A DNA stretch of 64,000 bases from JABJAG01 sp965222215 (lineage in GTDB: Bacteria > Pseudomonadota > Alphaproteobacteria > UBA6615): positions 248,001 to 312,000 of the forward strand of contig OZ244931.1 of assembly GCA_965222215.1 (NCBI GenBank), given 5' to 3'. The notes beneath the pieces were generated by a model. The model was not told the origin of the DNA. It was given only the letters and a program-made list of their open reading frames with translations, and ran no database searches. The first letter of the stretch is position 1; the number at the start of each line of letters is the position of its first letter. Position numbers and translations under genes: made by a program. Positions 17,316 through 25,510 of the stretch are shown in pieces.

Positions 17316-17837
17316 ATGCCACGCAACTACCGCCGCATCGTCACCGGCCACGACTCCGACGGCCGCTCGATCCTCTGGCAGGACGGGCCGTCGCCGAACG
17401 TGGTCGAGGTTATGCCCGGCCTCAGTTCGCACGAGCTCTGGCAGACGAGCGCGCCCGCCGACAACACGGGCGACGAGGACACCGCGCTGGGCGAACTTCA
17501 GCTCGAGCCGCGCAACCCGTCGGGCACGGTCTTCCGCATCGTCGAGTTTCCGCCGGACGAAAGCCTGAAGGACGCCGACATGGGCGAAGCCTTCGAAAAG
17601 ATGCACTCCGACGCCCACGACGCCGATTCCGACACGGCGGGCATGCACGAGACCCGCACCACCGACTACGCCATTGTCATATCCGGCGAGATCTGGGCCG
17701 TGATGGAAGAGGGCGAGACGAAGATGGAAGTCGGCGACGTGCTGATCCAGCGCGGCACCAACCACGCCTGGTCGAACCGCTCCGACAAGCCCGCCGCCGT
17801 CGCGTTCGTCCTGATCGACGCGAAGGAACGGACGTAA
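17316..17837 (+). CDS. Cupin-domain protein
   Basis: A 173-residue cupin. The first 60 residues (MPRNYRRIVTGHDSDGRSIL...) form an extra beta region seen in many catabolic cupins. The conserved barrel then gives DYAIVISGEIWAVMEEGE, MEVGDVLIQRGTNHAWSN as second motif. In the first motif the usual His pair is reduced to MHETRTTDYA, so metal binding is uncertain. ATG at 17316 follows GGGGAAAC. It stands alone between repeats. Confidence 0.82.
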   Translation: MPRNYRRIVTGHDSDGRSILWQDGPSPNVVEVMPGLSSHELWQTSAPADNTGDEDTALGELQLEPRNPSGTVFRIVEFPPDESLKDADMGEAFEKMHSDAHDADSDTAGMHETRTTDYAIVISGEIWAVMEEGETKMEVGDVLIQRGTNHAWSNRSDKPAAVAFVLIDAKERT

Positions 17838-17844
17838 CAAACCC

Positions 17845-17954
17845 CGTCATGTCCGGACTTGATCGGGGCATCTCGCCGCCCGACTGAGCCCTCATCCTGA
17901 GCTTGACGAAGTACGAGGGCGGCAACCTCATACTTCGACAGGCTCAGCATGAGG
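17845..17954. repeat. Composite intergenic repeat: family D half-element plus family C palindrome
   Basis: Bases 17845-17871 match one arm of the family D element at 26720 (CGTCATGTCCGGACTTGATC...GGCATC). Bases 17889-17954 form a second palindrome with arms CCTCATCCTGAGCTTGACGA and TACTTCGACAGGCTCAGCAT. The side-by-side arrangement looks like one element inserted next to or into the other. Confidence 0.7.
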
Positions 17955-17991
17955 ATGCTTTGATGTCCCGGCCAATGTAAGGAGCAGCCAG

Positions 17992-18504
17992 ATGTCCAAC
18001 GTTGCACTGATCGCCGTGATATTGCGGCTCGTCGCGATCTGGCTATTCGTTTCGATTCTCGACACCATTTCCTGGAGCCATGTCAGTGTGGTTTCTCAGC
18101 CAAATGTAGCGGCTTGGGTTCTCCTGAAATTTCTGCTGGCGGCGTGGTTCTTCTTCTGGCCGCTGTCGGTTGTGCGAAGGCTGGTGCCGAAAGAGGCGCG
18201 TAGAACTGATCCGGTCGACGCTCTCGAGGTATGGACACCTGACATTTTGCAGGCGGTTTTGTTTTCAGCGGCTGGCGTTTGGATTCTTGTGACGACGATC
18301 ACGTCCCAAGGACTCGTCGGTGCGATTCTGTATTTTGCGACCGGCGATTCAGGCGGCTTATACGTGACAGGCGCTTCGTTTTTGGTCGCTTTGATTGAGC
18401 TGGCGTTCGGGGTCTGGCTACTCTTCGGGGCGCGGGGCCTGTTCCATCTGGTCAGCGCCGCCCGCCGCGCCCGGCTCGACAACAAACTCTTCGAGGACGA
18501 ATAA
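17992..18504 (+). CDS. Four-helix membrane protein of unknown function
   Basis: A 170-residue inner-membrane protein with about four hydrophobic helices (near residues 5-25, 40-60, 85-105 and 120-150) and a positively charged C-terminus (RRARLDNKLFEDE). Its codon use and base composition are clearly less GC-rich than its neighbours until the last 30 codons. The VOC gene begins 2 bases after its stop, implying co-transcription. I recognise no family. Confidence 0.7.
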   Translation: MSNVALIAVILRLVAIWLFVSILDTISWSHVSVVSQPNVAAWVLLKFLLAAWFFFWPLSVVRRLVPKEARRTDPVDALEVWTPDILQAVLFSAAGVWILVTTITSQGLVGAILYFATGDSGGLYVTGASFLVALIELAFGVWLLFGARGLFHLVSAARRARLDNKLFEDE

Positions 18505-18506
18505 AA

Positions 18507-18902
18507 ATGACCGCCAAGCTCCGCCACATCGCGCTCTCCGTGCCCGACCCCCAGAAGGCCGCGGCGTTCTACGAAAAGGCCCTCGGCATGATCCGTGTCG
18601 GCGAGAACGACCACGCCGGCGCGACGGCGGTCTATCTCACCGACGGCGTCATGAATGTCGCGCTGCTGCGCTACAAGACCGAGGAGGCCGCCGCCGGAGA
18701 TCCGGACGCATTCGGCGTCCACCATTTCGGCTTCGTCGTGGACGACGTGGATGCGGCCGGCGCGGAGATCGAGGCCGCGGGCGGCAACTGGCTGATGGGC
18801 GAGGCGAAGGACTCCGGCGCCTTCTACGAGATCAAGTACCGCGACCCCGACGGCCAGGTTTTCGACATCAACGAGGGCGGATGGCGAACGGGGGACGATT
18901 GA
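18507..18902 (+). CDS. VOC family protein
   Basis: A 131-residue glyoxalase/bleomycin-resistance-fold protein. The signature KLRHIALSVPDPQKAAAFYEKALGM is at the N-terminus. Metal-ligand candidates are His8, the HHFGF region (around residue 72) and Glu in YEIKYRDPDGQVFDI. It starts 2 bases after the membrane protein's stop and precedes an amidohydrolase by about 65 bases. The exact substrate is unknown. Confidence 0.85.
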   Translation: MTAKLRHIALSVPDPQKAAAFYEKALGMIRVGENDHAGATAVYLTDGVMNVALLRYKTEEAAAGDPDAFGVHHFGFVVDDVDAAGAEIEAAGGNWLMGEAKDSGAFYEIKYRDPDGQVFDINEGGWRTGDD

Positions 18903-18966
18903 GCGTTGCCATCCCCGCGCGCTAATCTCCGCGCCAACAAACAAAACCCCTTCCGAGGAGACTCCC

Positions 18967-20337
18967 ATGGCCCGCACACTGATCAAGGGCGGCTGGGTCG
19001 TGTCGATGGACGATGCGATCGGCGATATCGACGGCGGCGACGTGCTGATCGAGGACGACGCGATCGTCGAGGTCGGGCGCGGCATCGACGCGGGCGACGC
19101 GGCGGTGATCGACGCCTCCGACATGATCGTTGCGCCGGGCCTCATCAACATGCACGAGCACACCTGGCAGACCGGCGTGCGCGGCACCGTGTCGAACTGG
19201 ACGATGTTCGAATACTCGACGCTGATGCATGCCAAGGCGGTGCCCCACTTCACGCCCGACGACGTGCGGATCGCCAACCTGTGCGGCGCGCTCAACCAGA
19301 TCAACTGCGGCACCACGACCCTGTTCGACTGGCACCACTGCAACGCGACCACGGACCACTCCGACGCGGCGATCGATTCGCTGGAAGAGGCAGGGATCCG
19401 TGCGATCTACGGCCACGGCCAGACCAAGACCGAATCCAGGCCGGGCGAGCCGCCGTTCAACGAGATCCCGCATTCGCGCGAGCGCGTCGAGCGCCTGCGC
19501 AAGGGCCGGTTGTCGTCCGACGACGCACTTGTCACGATGGCCATGTGCATCCAGGGGATCGGCTTCTCGGTCTGGGACTGCATCGAGCACGACGTCCGGC
19601 TGGCGAAGGACATGGGCCTGCGCTGGTCGAACCACACCGGCGCTCTCGGCATCCCGCTCTTCTCCGAGGGCTCGGTGCACAAGCTGCACGAACTTGGCCT
19701 GCTCGGCCCGGAAGCCGACTTCGTGCACGGGACCAACCTGACCGACGACGAGATCAAGCTCATCGTCGACACGGGTGGCTCGATCACCGTCGCGCCGGAG
19801 TGCGAGTGCAACTTCGGCCACGGCAATCCCGCGACCGGCCGCGTGCTGGAGGCGGGCGGCACGCCGTCCTTCGGGATCGACCTGGAGTCCAACATCTCCG
19901 GCGACATGTTCTCGGCCGTGCGTTACGGCCTGCAGTTCGAGCGCGCCATGTACACCGACGCGCGCCCGCGCCCGACCAAGGCCATGCCGGACCACCTGAA
20001 GACCCGCGTGGCGCTGGAGTGGGCGACCATCGGCAATGCTCGCGCGCTGGGCATGGAGGACCGGATCGGCTCGCTGACGCCGGGCAAGCAGGCCGACCTG
20101 ATCCTCGTGCGCGGCGACGACATCAACACCTGCCCGGTGCACGACCCGGTGCAGACGCTCGTGTTCATGGCGACGCCCCACAACATCGACACGGTGTTCA
20201 TCGCCGGCGAAGTGCGCAAACGCGACCGCCAGCTCGTCTACCCGGAAGCTACGCTGCGCCAGAAGCTTGAGGAGCTGACCGCCTCGGGCCGCCGCATCCT
20301 GAAGGATGCCGGTGTCTTCGACGAGGCGGCGGCGTAG
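18967..20337 (+). CDS. Amidohydrolase family protein (TRZ/ATZ-type hydrolase)
   Basis: A 456-residue metal-dependent hydrolase of the amidohydrolase superfamily, similar to cytosine deaminase-like and chlorohydrolase enzymes. Features in order are VVAPGLIN-like (here IVAPGLINMHEHTWQT with the metal pair His63 and His65), SNHTGALGIP (metal His), FVHGTNLTDDE (catalytic His), PECECNFGHG, FGIDLESN (metal Asp) and the C-terminal IGSLTPGKQADLILV. ATG follows GAGGAGACTCCC. The substrate is not predictable; neighbours do not help. Confidence 0.88.
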   Translation: MARTLIKGGWVVSMDDAIGDIDGGDVLIEDDAIVEVGRGIDAGDAAVIDASDMIVAPGLINMHEHTWQTGVRGTVSNWTMFEYSTLMHAKAVPHFTPDDVRIANLCGALNQINCGTTTLFDWHHCNATTDHSDAAIDSLEEAGIRAIYGHGQTKTESRPGEPPFNEIPHSRERVERLRKGRLSSDDALVTMAMCIQGIGFSVWDCIEHDVRLAKDMGLRWSNHTGALGIPLFSEGSVHKLHELGLLGPEADFVHGTNLTDDEIKLIVDTGGSITVAPECECNFGHGNPATGRVLEAGGTPSFGIDLESNISGDMFSAVRYGLQFERAMYTDARPRPTKAMPDHLKTRVALEWATIGNARALGMEDRIGSLTPGKQADLILVRGDDINTCPVHDPVQTLVFMATPHNIDTVFIAGEVRKRDRQLVYPEATLRQKLEELTASGRRILKDAGVFDEAAA

Positions 20338-20366
20338 TAGGAGCAGTTGCGGTGGCAGGTCTTCCA

Positions 20367-20528
20367 ACCCTCTCCTTCCACGGGGAGGAGAGGGTGGCGA
20401 GCACCGCGAGCCGGGTGAGGTGGGCGCCCCGGCTATCAGCTTGCAAACCCCACCTCACCCCGACCCTCTCCGCCCCCCTATTTGTCGCCCTTGCGGCGAC
20501 AAGCGACGCAAAGGGTGGGCAGAGAGGG
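20367..20528. repeat. Palindromic intergenic repeat, family E, copy 1
   Basis: An ACCCTCTCC... arm with AGGAGAGGGTGGCGAGC, then GCCGGGTGAGG, is answered by CCTCACCCCGACCCTCTCC. A second short inverted piece (TTGTCGCC...GGCGACAA) follows. It fills the 204-base gap before the MFS gene and even offers false in-frame codons ahead of it. Confidence 0.8.
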
Positions 20529-20541
20529 AGATGACCGCACC

Positions 20542-21717
20542 ATGACCCCTAACCCCTGGCTCGTGCTCGGCGCGCTGTTCCTGGCGCGCACGTCCCTGGG
20601 ATACCAGTTCCAGACGGTGGGCTCGGTCGCGCCGGTGCTCGTCGAGGACCTCGGTATCGACTTCACCCGGGTCGGCACCCTGATCGGATTGTTCAGCGCG
20701 CTCGGTGTTATCACCGCGCTGCCGGCGGGGCAGTTCGGGCGCCGGTTCGGGGAGAAGCGCGTCGTGCTCGCCGGCCTTGCCCTGATGGCGCTGGGCGGAT
20801 TTGTCACCGGGATCGCCGGGAGTTTCGAAATCGCCGCGCTCGGCCGCCTGATCGTCGGCGTCGGCGGGGTCGCGCTCACGGTCACGATGGTCAAGCTGGT
20901 CGGTGATCTGTTCGAGGGCCCGCAGGTCGTCACCGCGATGGCGATCCTGATGAACTCGTGGCCCGTCGGCATCGTGATCGGGCTGTTCTCCCAGGGCGCC
21001 ATGGCCGAGGCGTGGGGCTGGCAGGCGGTCTTTGTCACCGCCGGGGTCGGCTCGCTGGGCGGCATGGTGCTGATCTGGCTGCTCTACAAGCCCCAGAACA
21101 GTGCCGCGCCGGGAGAAGCTGCCGCACGTACTGGGCGCATCTCGTTCCGCGAAGGCCTGCTCGTCTCCATCGCCGGGGTGACATGGACCATGTTCAACGG
21201 CGCGTTCCTGGTCATCATGGCCTTCGGGCCGGCGATGCTCGTCGCCCAGGGCGACGACGTGGTTGAGGCGGGCTCGCTCATCGCGGTCGCGACCATTGTC
21301 TACATGTTCGCCATCCCGCTGGGCGGCTGGCTGTCCTCGCGCCTGGGGCGGCCCACGCTCGTGATGCTGGTGACGTTCGCCCTGGCCGGGGTCACCGTCG
21401 CACTGGTGCCCTTCGCCGAGGCGCAACTGCTGCTGTTTGCGCTGGCGGGCATCTTCGTCGGGGTGCCGACGGGCAACGTGATGGCCCTGACGGTGGAAAC
21501 CGTACGCCCCGAAAACCGCAACATCGGCACCGGCCTCTACTACACCTGGCACTATATCGGGCTGGCCAGTATTCCGGCGCTGGCGGGCTGGGCCGTCGAC
21601 CTGACGGGCGATGCCTCCGCGCCGATGTTTGTCGGTGCGGCCTGTTCGGGCCTGGCGATCTGCCTGCTGCTGGTCCTGCGCACGGTGCAGGGGCGCATGC
21701 ACAACCCTCTCCCATAG
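20542..21717 (+). CDS. MFS transporter
   Basis: A 391-residue major facilitator with 12 predicted helices. The motif GQFGRRFGEKRVVLAGL after helix 2 is the MFS A-loop (G-x3-D/R-R-x-G-x-R/K). The start at 20542 is chosen because upstream in-frame codons belong to a repeat element. The last codons (NPLP and stop) also come from a repeat, the family E copy at 21703, so the native C-terminus was replaced or extended by the insertion. The substrate is unknown; the family resembles CynX/NarK-like anion porters. Confidence 0.88.
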   Translation: MTPNPWLVLGALFLARTSLGYQFQTVGSVAPVLVEDLGIDFTRVGTLIGLFSALGVITALPAGQFGRRFGEKRVVLAGLALMALGGFVTGIAGSFEIAALGRLIVGVGGVALTVTMVKLVGDLFEGPQVVTAMAILMNSWPVGIVIGLFSQGAMAEAWGWQAVFVTAGVGSLGGMVLIWLLYKPQNSAAPGEAAARTGRISFREGLLVSIAGVTWTMFNGAFLVIMAFGPAMLVAQGDDVVEAGSLIAVATIVYMFAIPLGGWLSSRLGRPTLVMLVTFALAGVTVALVPFAEAQLLLFALAGIFVGVPTGNVMALTVETVRPENRNIGTGLYYTWHYIGLASIPALAGWAVDLTGDASAPMFVGAACSGLAICLLLVLRTVQGRMHNPLP

Positions 21718-21825
21718 GGAGAGGGTGGCGAGCAACGCGAGCCGGGTGAGGGGTTGCAGTGGTTCGGTGTATCCTCGTTGAGAATTTAACCCCTCACCCC
21801 AACCCCTCTCCCTATGGGAGAGGGG
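21703..21825. repeat. Palindromic intergenic repeat, family E, copy 2
   Basis: The outer arms ACCCTCTCCCATAGGGAGAG (itself a small hairpin) and CCCCTCTCCCTATGGGAGAG, with internal GCCGGGTGAGGGGTT and AACCCCTCACCCC, make a two-level palindrome of 123 bases. It contains the last four codons and stop of the MFS gene. Confidence 0.88.
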
Positions 21826-21844
21826 CTCTTGGCGGCTTGGTTGG

Positions 21845-22549
21845 ATGACGAACAAACCCTCTCTCGGCATTGTCATTCCCGCGCTGAATGCGGCGGCGGG
21901 CTTGCCGGCATGCCTCGGGGCACTGGGAGAGGGTCATGAAAGTTTCGACATGGATGTCATCGTTGCCGATGGCGGCTCGACGGATGGCACCACCGACATC
22001 GCCCGGGATAATGGCGCGCGGGTCATCGACACGCCTCGCGGCCGGGGTGTGCAGCTTGCCGCCGGTGCCGCCACCGTCGCCGGAGACTGGCTGCAGTTTC
22101 TCCATGCCGACACGGTGCTGGAGCCGGGCTGGGCGGCCGCGCTGCAGGAGTTCATGGAGCGCCCGGACGCTGTGCACCGGGCGGCCTATTTCAGGTTCGC
22201 GCTCGACGACGACCATCCGGGCGCGCGACGGATCGAACGTCTCGTCGCGTGGCGCTGCCGCCGATTCGCGTTGCCTTACGGCGACCAGGGCCTCGCGCTC
22301 TCGCGGGCCCTGTACGACGAGCTGGGCGGTTTCGCGCCGATGCCGCTGATGGAAGACGTCGATCTTGTGAGGCGCATCGCCCGCCGGCATGGCAAGGGCG
22401 CACTGGCCGGGCTCGCCGCGGCAGCAACGACTTCGGCAGCGCGCTACAGGAGCGGCGGTTACTGGCGGCGTCCCGGCAGGAACCTTTTCTGCCTGATGCT
22501 GTACCGCTTCGGAGTGCCCGTGGAGACCATCGCGAGGATCTACCGGTGA
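21845..22549 (+). CDS. Family 2 glycosyltransferase, TIGR04283 type (rSAM/selenodomain-associated transferase 2)
   Basis: A 234-residue GT-A enzyme with IVIPALNAAAGLPACL at the N-terminus, ADGGSTDGTTDIA, the metal-binding FLHADTVLEPGW (DxD-like HAD), and GDQGLALSRALYDELGGF. The size and short C-terminus fit TIGR04283, a family named for its neighbourhood with radical SAM/selenodomain proteins and now linked to arsenosugar synthesis. Its stop overlaps the GTG of the next gene, so the two transferases are translationally coupled. The acceptor is not known. Confidence 0.85.
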   Translation: MTNKPSLGIVIPALNAAAGLPACLGALGEGHESFDMDVIVADGGSTDGTTDIARDNGARVIDTPRGRGVQLAAGAATVAGDWLQFLHADTVLEPGWAAALQEFMERPDAVHRAAYFRFALDDDHPGARRIERLVAWRCRRFALPYGDQGLALSRALYDELGGFAPMPLMEDVDLVRRIARRHGKGALAGLAAAATTSAARYRSGGYWRRPGRNLFCLMLYRFGVPVETIARIYR

Positions 22550-23163
22550 GCCTGCCGCACCATCTGGTGGTGTTCGCCCGCGCACCGCGCCGGGACACCG
22601 TGAAACGGCGCCTGGCGGCGGATATCGGCGCGGCCGCCGCGCTGCATTTCTACCGGAACACTCTCAACGATGTGGTCCGCCGGTTGGGGGACGATCCGCG
22701 CTGGACGACCTGGCTGTCGGTCACGCCCGACCGCGATGCGGCGGTTAACGCCCTGTGGCCGGCAGTGCCGGGGCTGCGCCGCATCCCGCAGGGCGGCGGA
22801 GGGCTCGGCGAACGCATGGCGCGCCCGAGCCGGCTGCTGCCGCCGGGCCCGGTGGTGATCGTCGGGAGTGACATCCCGGACGTGGCGCCCGGGCATATCC
22901 GCGATGCCTTCGCGGCGCTGGGCCGCCATGACATGGTGTTCGGCCCGGCATCTGACGGCGGCTACTGGCTCGTCGGTGCGCGCCGCCGGCCGGCGGTGCC
23001 GAAGGACCTGTTCGCAAATGTGCGCTGGAGCACGGAACACGCGCTCGATGACACCGTTGCAGGCCTGCCGAAGCGCTTCCGGGTGGCGCGGATCGACACG
23101 CTCCACGATGTCGATACGGGCGCGGACTGGCGGGCGTGGCGTGCGCGCAACCGCCGCTCATAA
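22546..23163 (+). CDS. TIGR04282/DUF2064-type nucleotidyl- or glycosyl-transferase (rSAM/selenodomain-associated transferase 1)
   Basis: A 205-residue protein with the CofC-like sugar-nucleotide fold. HLVVFARAPRRDTVKRRLAADIG is the N-terminal nucleotide-binding motif (APxxGxxKTRL-like), with VVIVGSDIPDV and FGPASDGGYWLVGAR as the other core motifs and TLHDVDTGADW at the end. The start is GTG at 22546, overlapping the preceding stop (GTGA). TIGR04282 and TIGR04283 partners usually occur together, as here. Confidence 0.85.
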   Translation: MSLPHHLVVFARAPRRDTVKRRLAADIGAAAALHFYRNTLNDVVRRLGDDPRWTTWLSVTPDRDAAVNALWPAVPGLRRIPQGGGGLGERMARPSRLLPPGPVVIVGSDIPDVAPGHIRDAFAALGRHDMVFGPASDGGYWLVGARRRPAVPKDLFANVRWSTEHALDDTVAGLPKRFRVARIDTLHDVDTGADWRAWRARNRRS

Positions 23164-23242
23164 CAATGCCGTGACGTTGGGGTAGGGTTGTTCCCAACGG
23201 GTCGCCGCCCGCTACAATCGCCGCGACTTCGAACGAGGCGTC

Positions 23243-24283
23243 ATGGAATCGATCTACTACGTGCTGTCGTGGCTCTGCCACCGGCGTTGCGACCATTGCT
23301 ACGACACCCGCTTCCGCCCCTATGTGCGTGAGGAGAAGGCCACCGTGGTCAACGAGGCGCTGGCCAGCCATGCGCGGATTGTCGCCAACCTGCCCGACCG
23401 CATGACCTACCGGGAGACCCCCGACGGCCCGGAACAGCCGGGGCGGATCATCCTGTCCGGCGGTGAGGTGCTGCTCGACGAGATCCGCGAACCGGTGCTC
23501 TACCCGGTAATGGACCTGCTCCGCGAGAAGTACGCGGACACCGGCGGGGTCCGGGTGGTGGTCCAGACCACCGGCGACCTCGTCACCGAAAAGATCGTCG
23601 ACGAACTGCTCGACCATGGCATGTGGCAGGTCTCGATTACCGGCATGGACGATTTCCATGTCGGTCATGAGGGCGAAAAGCGCCTCCCGCTGATCGGGAA
23701 GCTGACCGCCATGTTCGAGGCGGCCGGACTCAGCCCGACTGGGCGCCGCCACGACGGCACCGACGCGCGCGGCACGGTGACACCGGTCTATTCCTTCATG
23801 GGCGCGAACCCGGAAGAATGGATCGGCCCGATCTGGCCGCGTGGGCGCGCGTGGGAGAATGGGCTGTCCTCGGCAACGCTGGACGACAATTTCTGCAACC
23901 GCTGGTCGGGCGGGCTCAATTTTATGGAGCACGGCAAGGTCGGCTCCGAGGTGTCCATCGAGCCCAACGGCAACGTCTATCCCTGCTGCCTGAAGACGAA
24001 AGCGCCGCTCGGGAACCTGACCGAGGAAAAGCTGGTCGATATTCTCGACAGCCTGCGCGGCCATCCGGCCTTTGACGCGATCAACGCCGGCGCCCCGGAG
24101 CGGATGGGCGAGGCCTTTGGCTGGGACGAGGCGACCTTCCTGCGCCACAGCGAAACGAAGACCCCGTCGGGCGAGACCTACCGCAATCTTTGCATCGGCT
24201 GCGATCGCTTCCACGAGCAGGTGCTCGGCCCCCTGATCGACGGCCTGCGCCGCGAGCGGCTGGCGCGCCGGGCGGCGGCATGA
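23243..24283 (+). CDS. Radical SAM protein with SPASM-like C-terminus
   Basis: A 346-residue enzyme. C12-x3-C16-x2-C19 (WLCHRRCDHCYD) binds the SAM cluster very close to the N-terminus. LSGGEVLL is the GGE-like motif, and VSIEPNGNVYPCCLKTKAPLGNL with the distal CIGCDRF and FCNRW cysteines resembles an auxiliary-cluster SPASM/twitch domain. Such proteins modify peptides, sugars or small substrates. It lies 80 bases after the transferase pair and overlaps the kinase-like gene by 4 bases (ATGA). It is not the TIGR04167 selenodomain protein usually found beside these transferases. Confidence 0.83.
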   Translation: MESIYYVLSWLCHRRCDHCYDTRFRPYVREEKATVVNEALASHARIVANLPDRMTYRETPDGPEQPGRIILSGGEVLLDEIREPVLYPVMDLLREKYADTGGVRVVVQTTGDLVTEKIVDELLDHGMWQVSITGMDDFHVGHEGEKRLPLIGKLTAMFEAAGLSPTGRRHDGTDARGTVTPVYSFMGANPEEWIGPIWPRGRAWENGLSSATLDDNFCNRWSGGLNFMEHGKVGSEVSIEPNGNVYPCCLKTKAPLGNLTEEKLVDILDSLRGHPAFDAINAGAPERMGEAFGWDEATFLRHSETKTPSGETYRNLCIGCDRFHEQVLGPLIDGLRRERLARRAAA

Positions 24284-25350
24284 CCTCCGGGACTGGCCGG
24301 ATCGAGCGGGTCCGCGAGGCGCTGGCCGCGCGCCTGCGCGTGCCGCTGGAATACCTCACGCCGCTGCCGGATACAGGCCTCGCCCACGATCACGTGTCCA
24401 TCGGCGAGACCGGGACCCTCGCCCGCGTGCCGAAGCAGTCCCAGATGGGCCTGGAGGCGTCGGCGAACCTCGCCTACCAGGCGGCCTGCTTCGAGCGCGC
24501 GAGCGCCAGCGGCCATGCGCCGCGCCTGCACGACGTCCTGCCGCCGGACGGCGCCCTGCCGATGGGCGCGCTCGTGGTCGAACAGATCGAGGGGCGGCCG
24601 CTGTCGTTGCCGGACGATCTCGATGCGCTGGCCGACGCGCTGGCGGCGATTCATGCCCTGCCGCTTCCGCCCAGGGATGCGCGCGCGCCGCTCAAGAACC
24701 CGGCCGATCCCATCGCCGACACCTTCGCCGAAGTGACGGGGCAGTCGGCGTTCCTCGCCGATGCTGGGCTCGATCCCGACGCCGAAGCCCAGATCCGGGC
24801 CGAGCTCGAAGCGGCGCGCGCCACGCTCGCCGGGCCGGATCGCCCGCCGGTGTCCCTGATCGCGTTCGACGCGCATCCCGGGAACTACCTGGTCGACGGG
24901 ACCGGCAAGGCGATCCTCGTCGACCTGGAAAAGGCCCGCTACGGTGCGGCCCCGTTCGATCTCGCCCATGCGAGCCTCTACACCTCGACGACCTGGGACG
25001 TGGACAGCCGCGCCGTGTTGTCACGCGATGACGTGCAGCGATTTCACACGCGCTGGCTGGCGACCGTTCCGGGCGAGCTTGCGGATGCCAGCGAAGCCTG
25101 GCTACTGCCCCTGCGGCGGATCATGTGGCTGTGGTCGGTCACCTGGTGCGCCAAGTGGCGGGTGCAGTCCGCGCCCGCGGCCCGGACGGACACGACCGAA
25201 AACTGGTCGGCGGACCTGAGCGAGGACGGGCTTGTCGCCCATGTCGCTGACCGGGTCGCCGACTATCTCGCCCCCGAGACCATTGCACAGGTGCGCGCCG
25301 ACTGGTCCGGTACGGCCCCGGTGACGCCCGTGGCCGCGCTGGTGCGATGA
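24280..25350 (+). CDS. APH/choline-kinase-fold phosphotransferase
   Basis: A 356-residue protein with an aminoglycoside-phosphotransferase-like fold. The catalytic loop is SLIAFDAHPGNYLVDGTG (Asp and Asn present), followed by the metal-binding ILVDLEKARYGAAPFDLA. The usual His two positions before the catalytic Asp is Ala. The N-terminal lobe (VPLEYLTPLPDTGLAHDHV...) is short and degenerate; VVEQIEGRPL is the hinge. Coupling to the radical SAM gene (ATGA) suggests it phosphorylates a precursor or product of that enzyme. Confidence 0.8.
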   Translation: MTSGTGRIERVREALAARLRVPLEYLTPLPDTGLAHDHVSIGETGTLARVPKQSQMGLEASANLAYQAACFERASASGHAPRLHDVLPPDGALPMGALVVEQIEGRPLSLPDDLDALADALAAIHALPLPPRDARAPLKNPADPIADTFAEVTGQSAFLADAGLDPDAEAQIRAELEAARATLAGPDRPPVSLIAFDAHPGNYLVDGTGKAILVDLEKARYGAAPFDLAHASLYTSTTWDVDSRAVLSRDDVQRFHTRWLATVPGELADASEAWLLPLRRIMWLWSVTWCAKWRVQSAPAARTDTTENWSADLSEDGLVAHVADRVADYLAPETIAQVRADWSGTAPVTPVAALVR

Positions 25351-25356
25351 AGCACC

Positions 25357-25443
25357 CGTCATTGCGAGGAGCGGAGCGACGAAGCAATCCAGTCTCACCG
25401 TCTTGTCCGCTCTGGATTGCTTCACCTTCGGTTCGCAATGACG
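25357..25443. repeat. Palindromic intergenic repeat, family A, copy 2
   Basis: It has the same arms as copy 1 (CGTCATTGCGAGGAGCGGAG and TTCGCAATGACG) with inner GAAGCAATCCAG and CTGGATTGCTTC. It begins six bases after the phosphotransferase stop and may serve as its terminator or processing site. Confidence 0.9.
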
Positions 25444-25510
25444 ACGGAATGACATTGAGGAGTGCCAGCGCTCGGCCATAGGTCGGGATGCCGGGTGAAA
25501 GGACAAAGTC

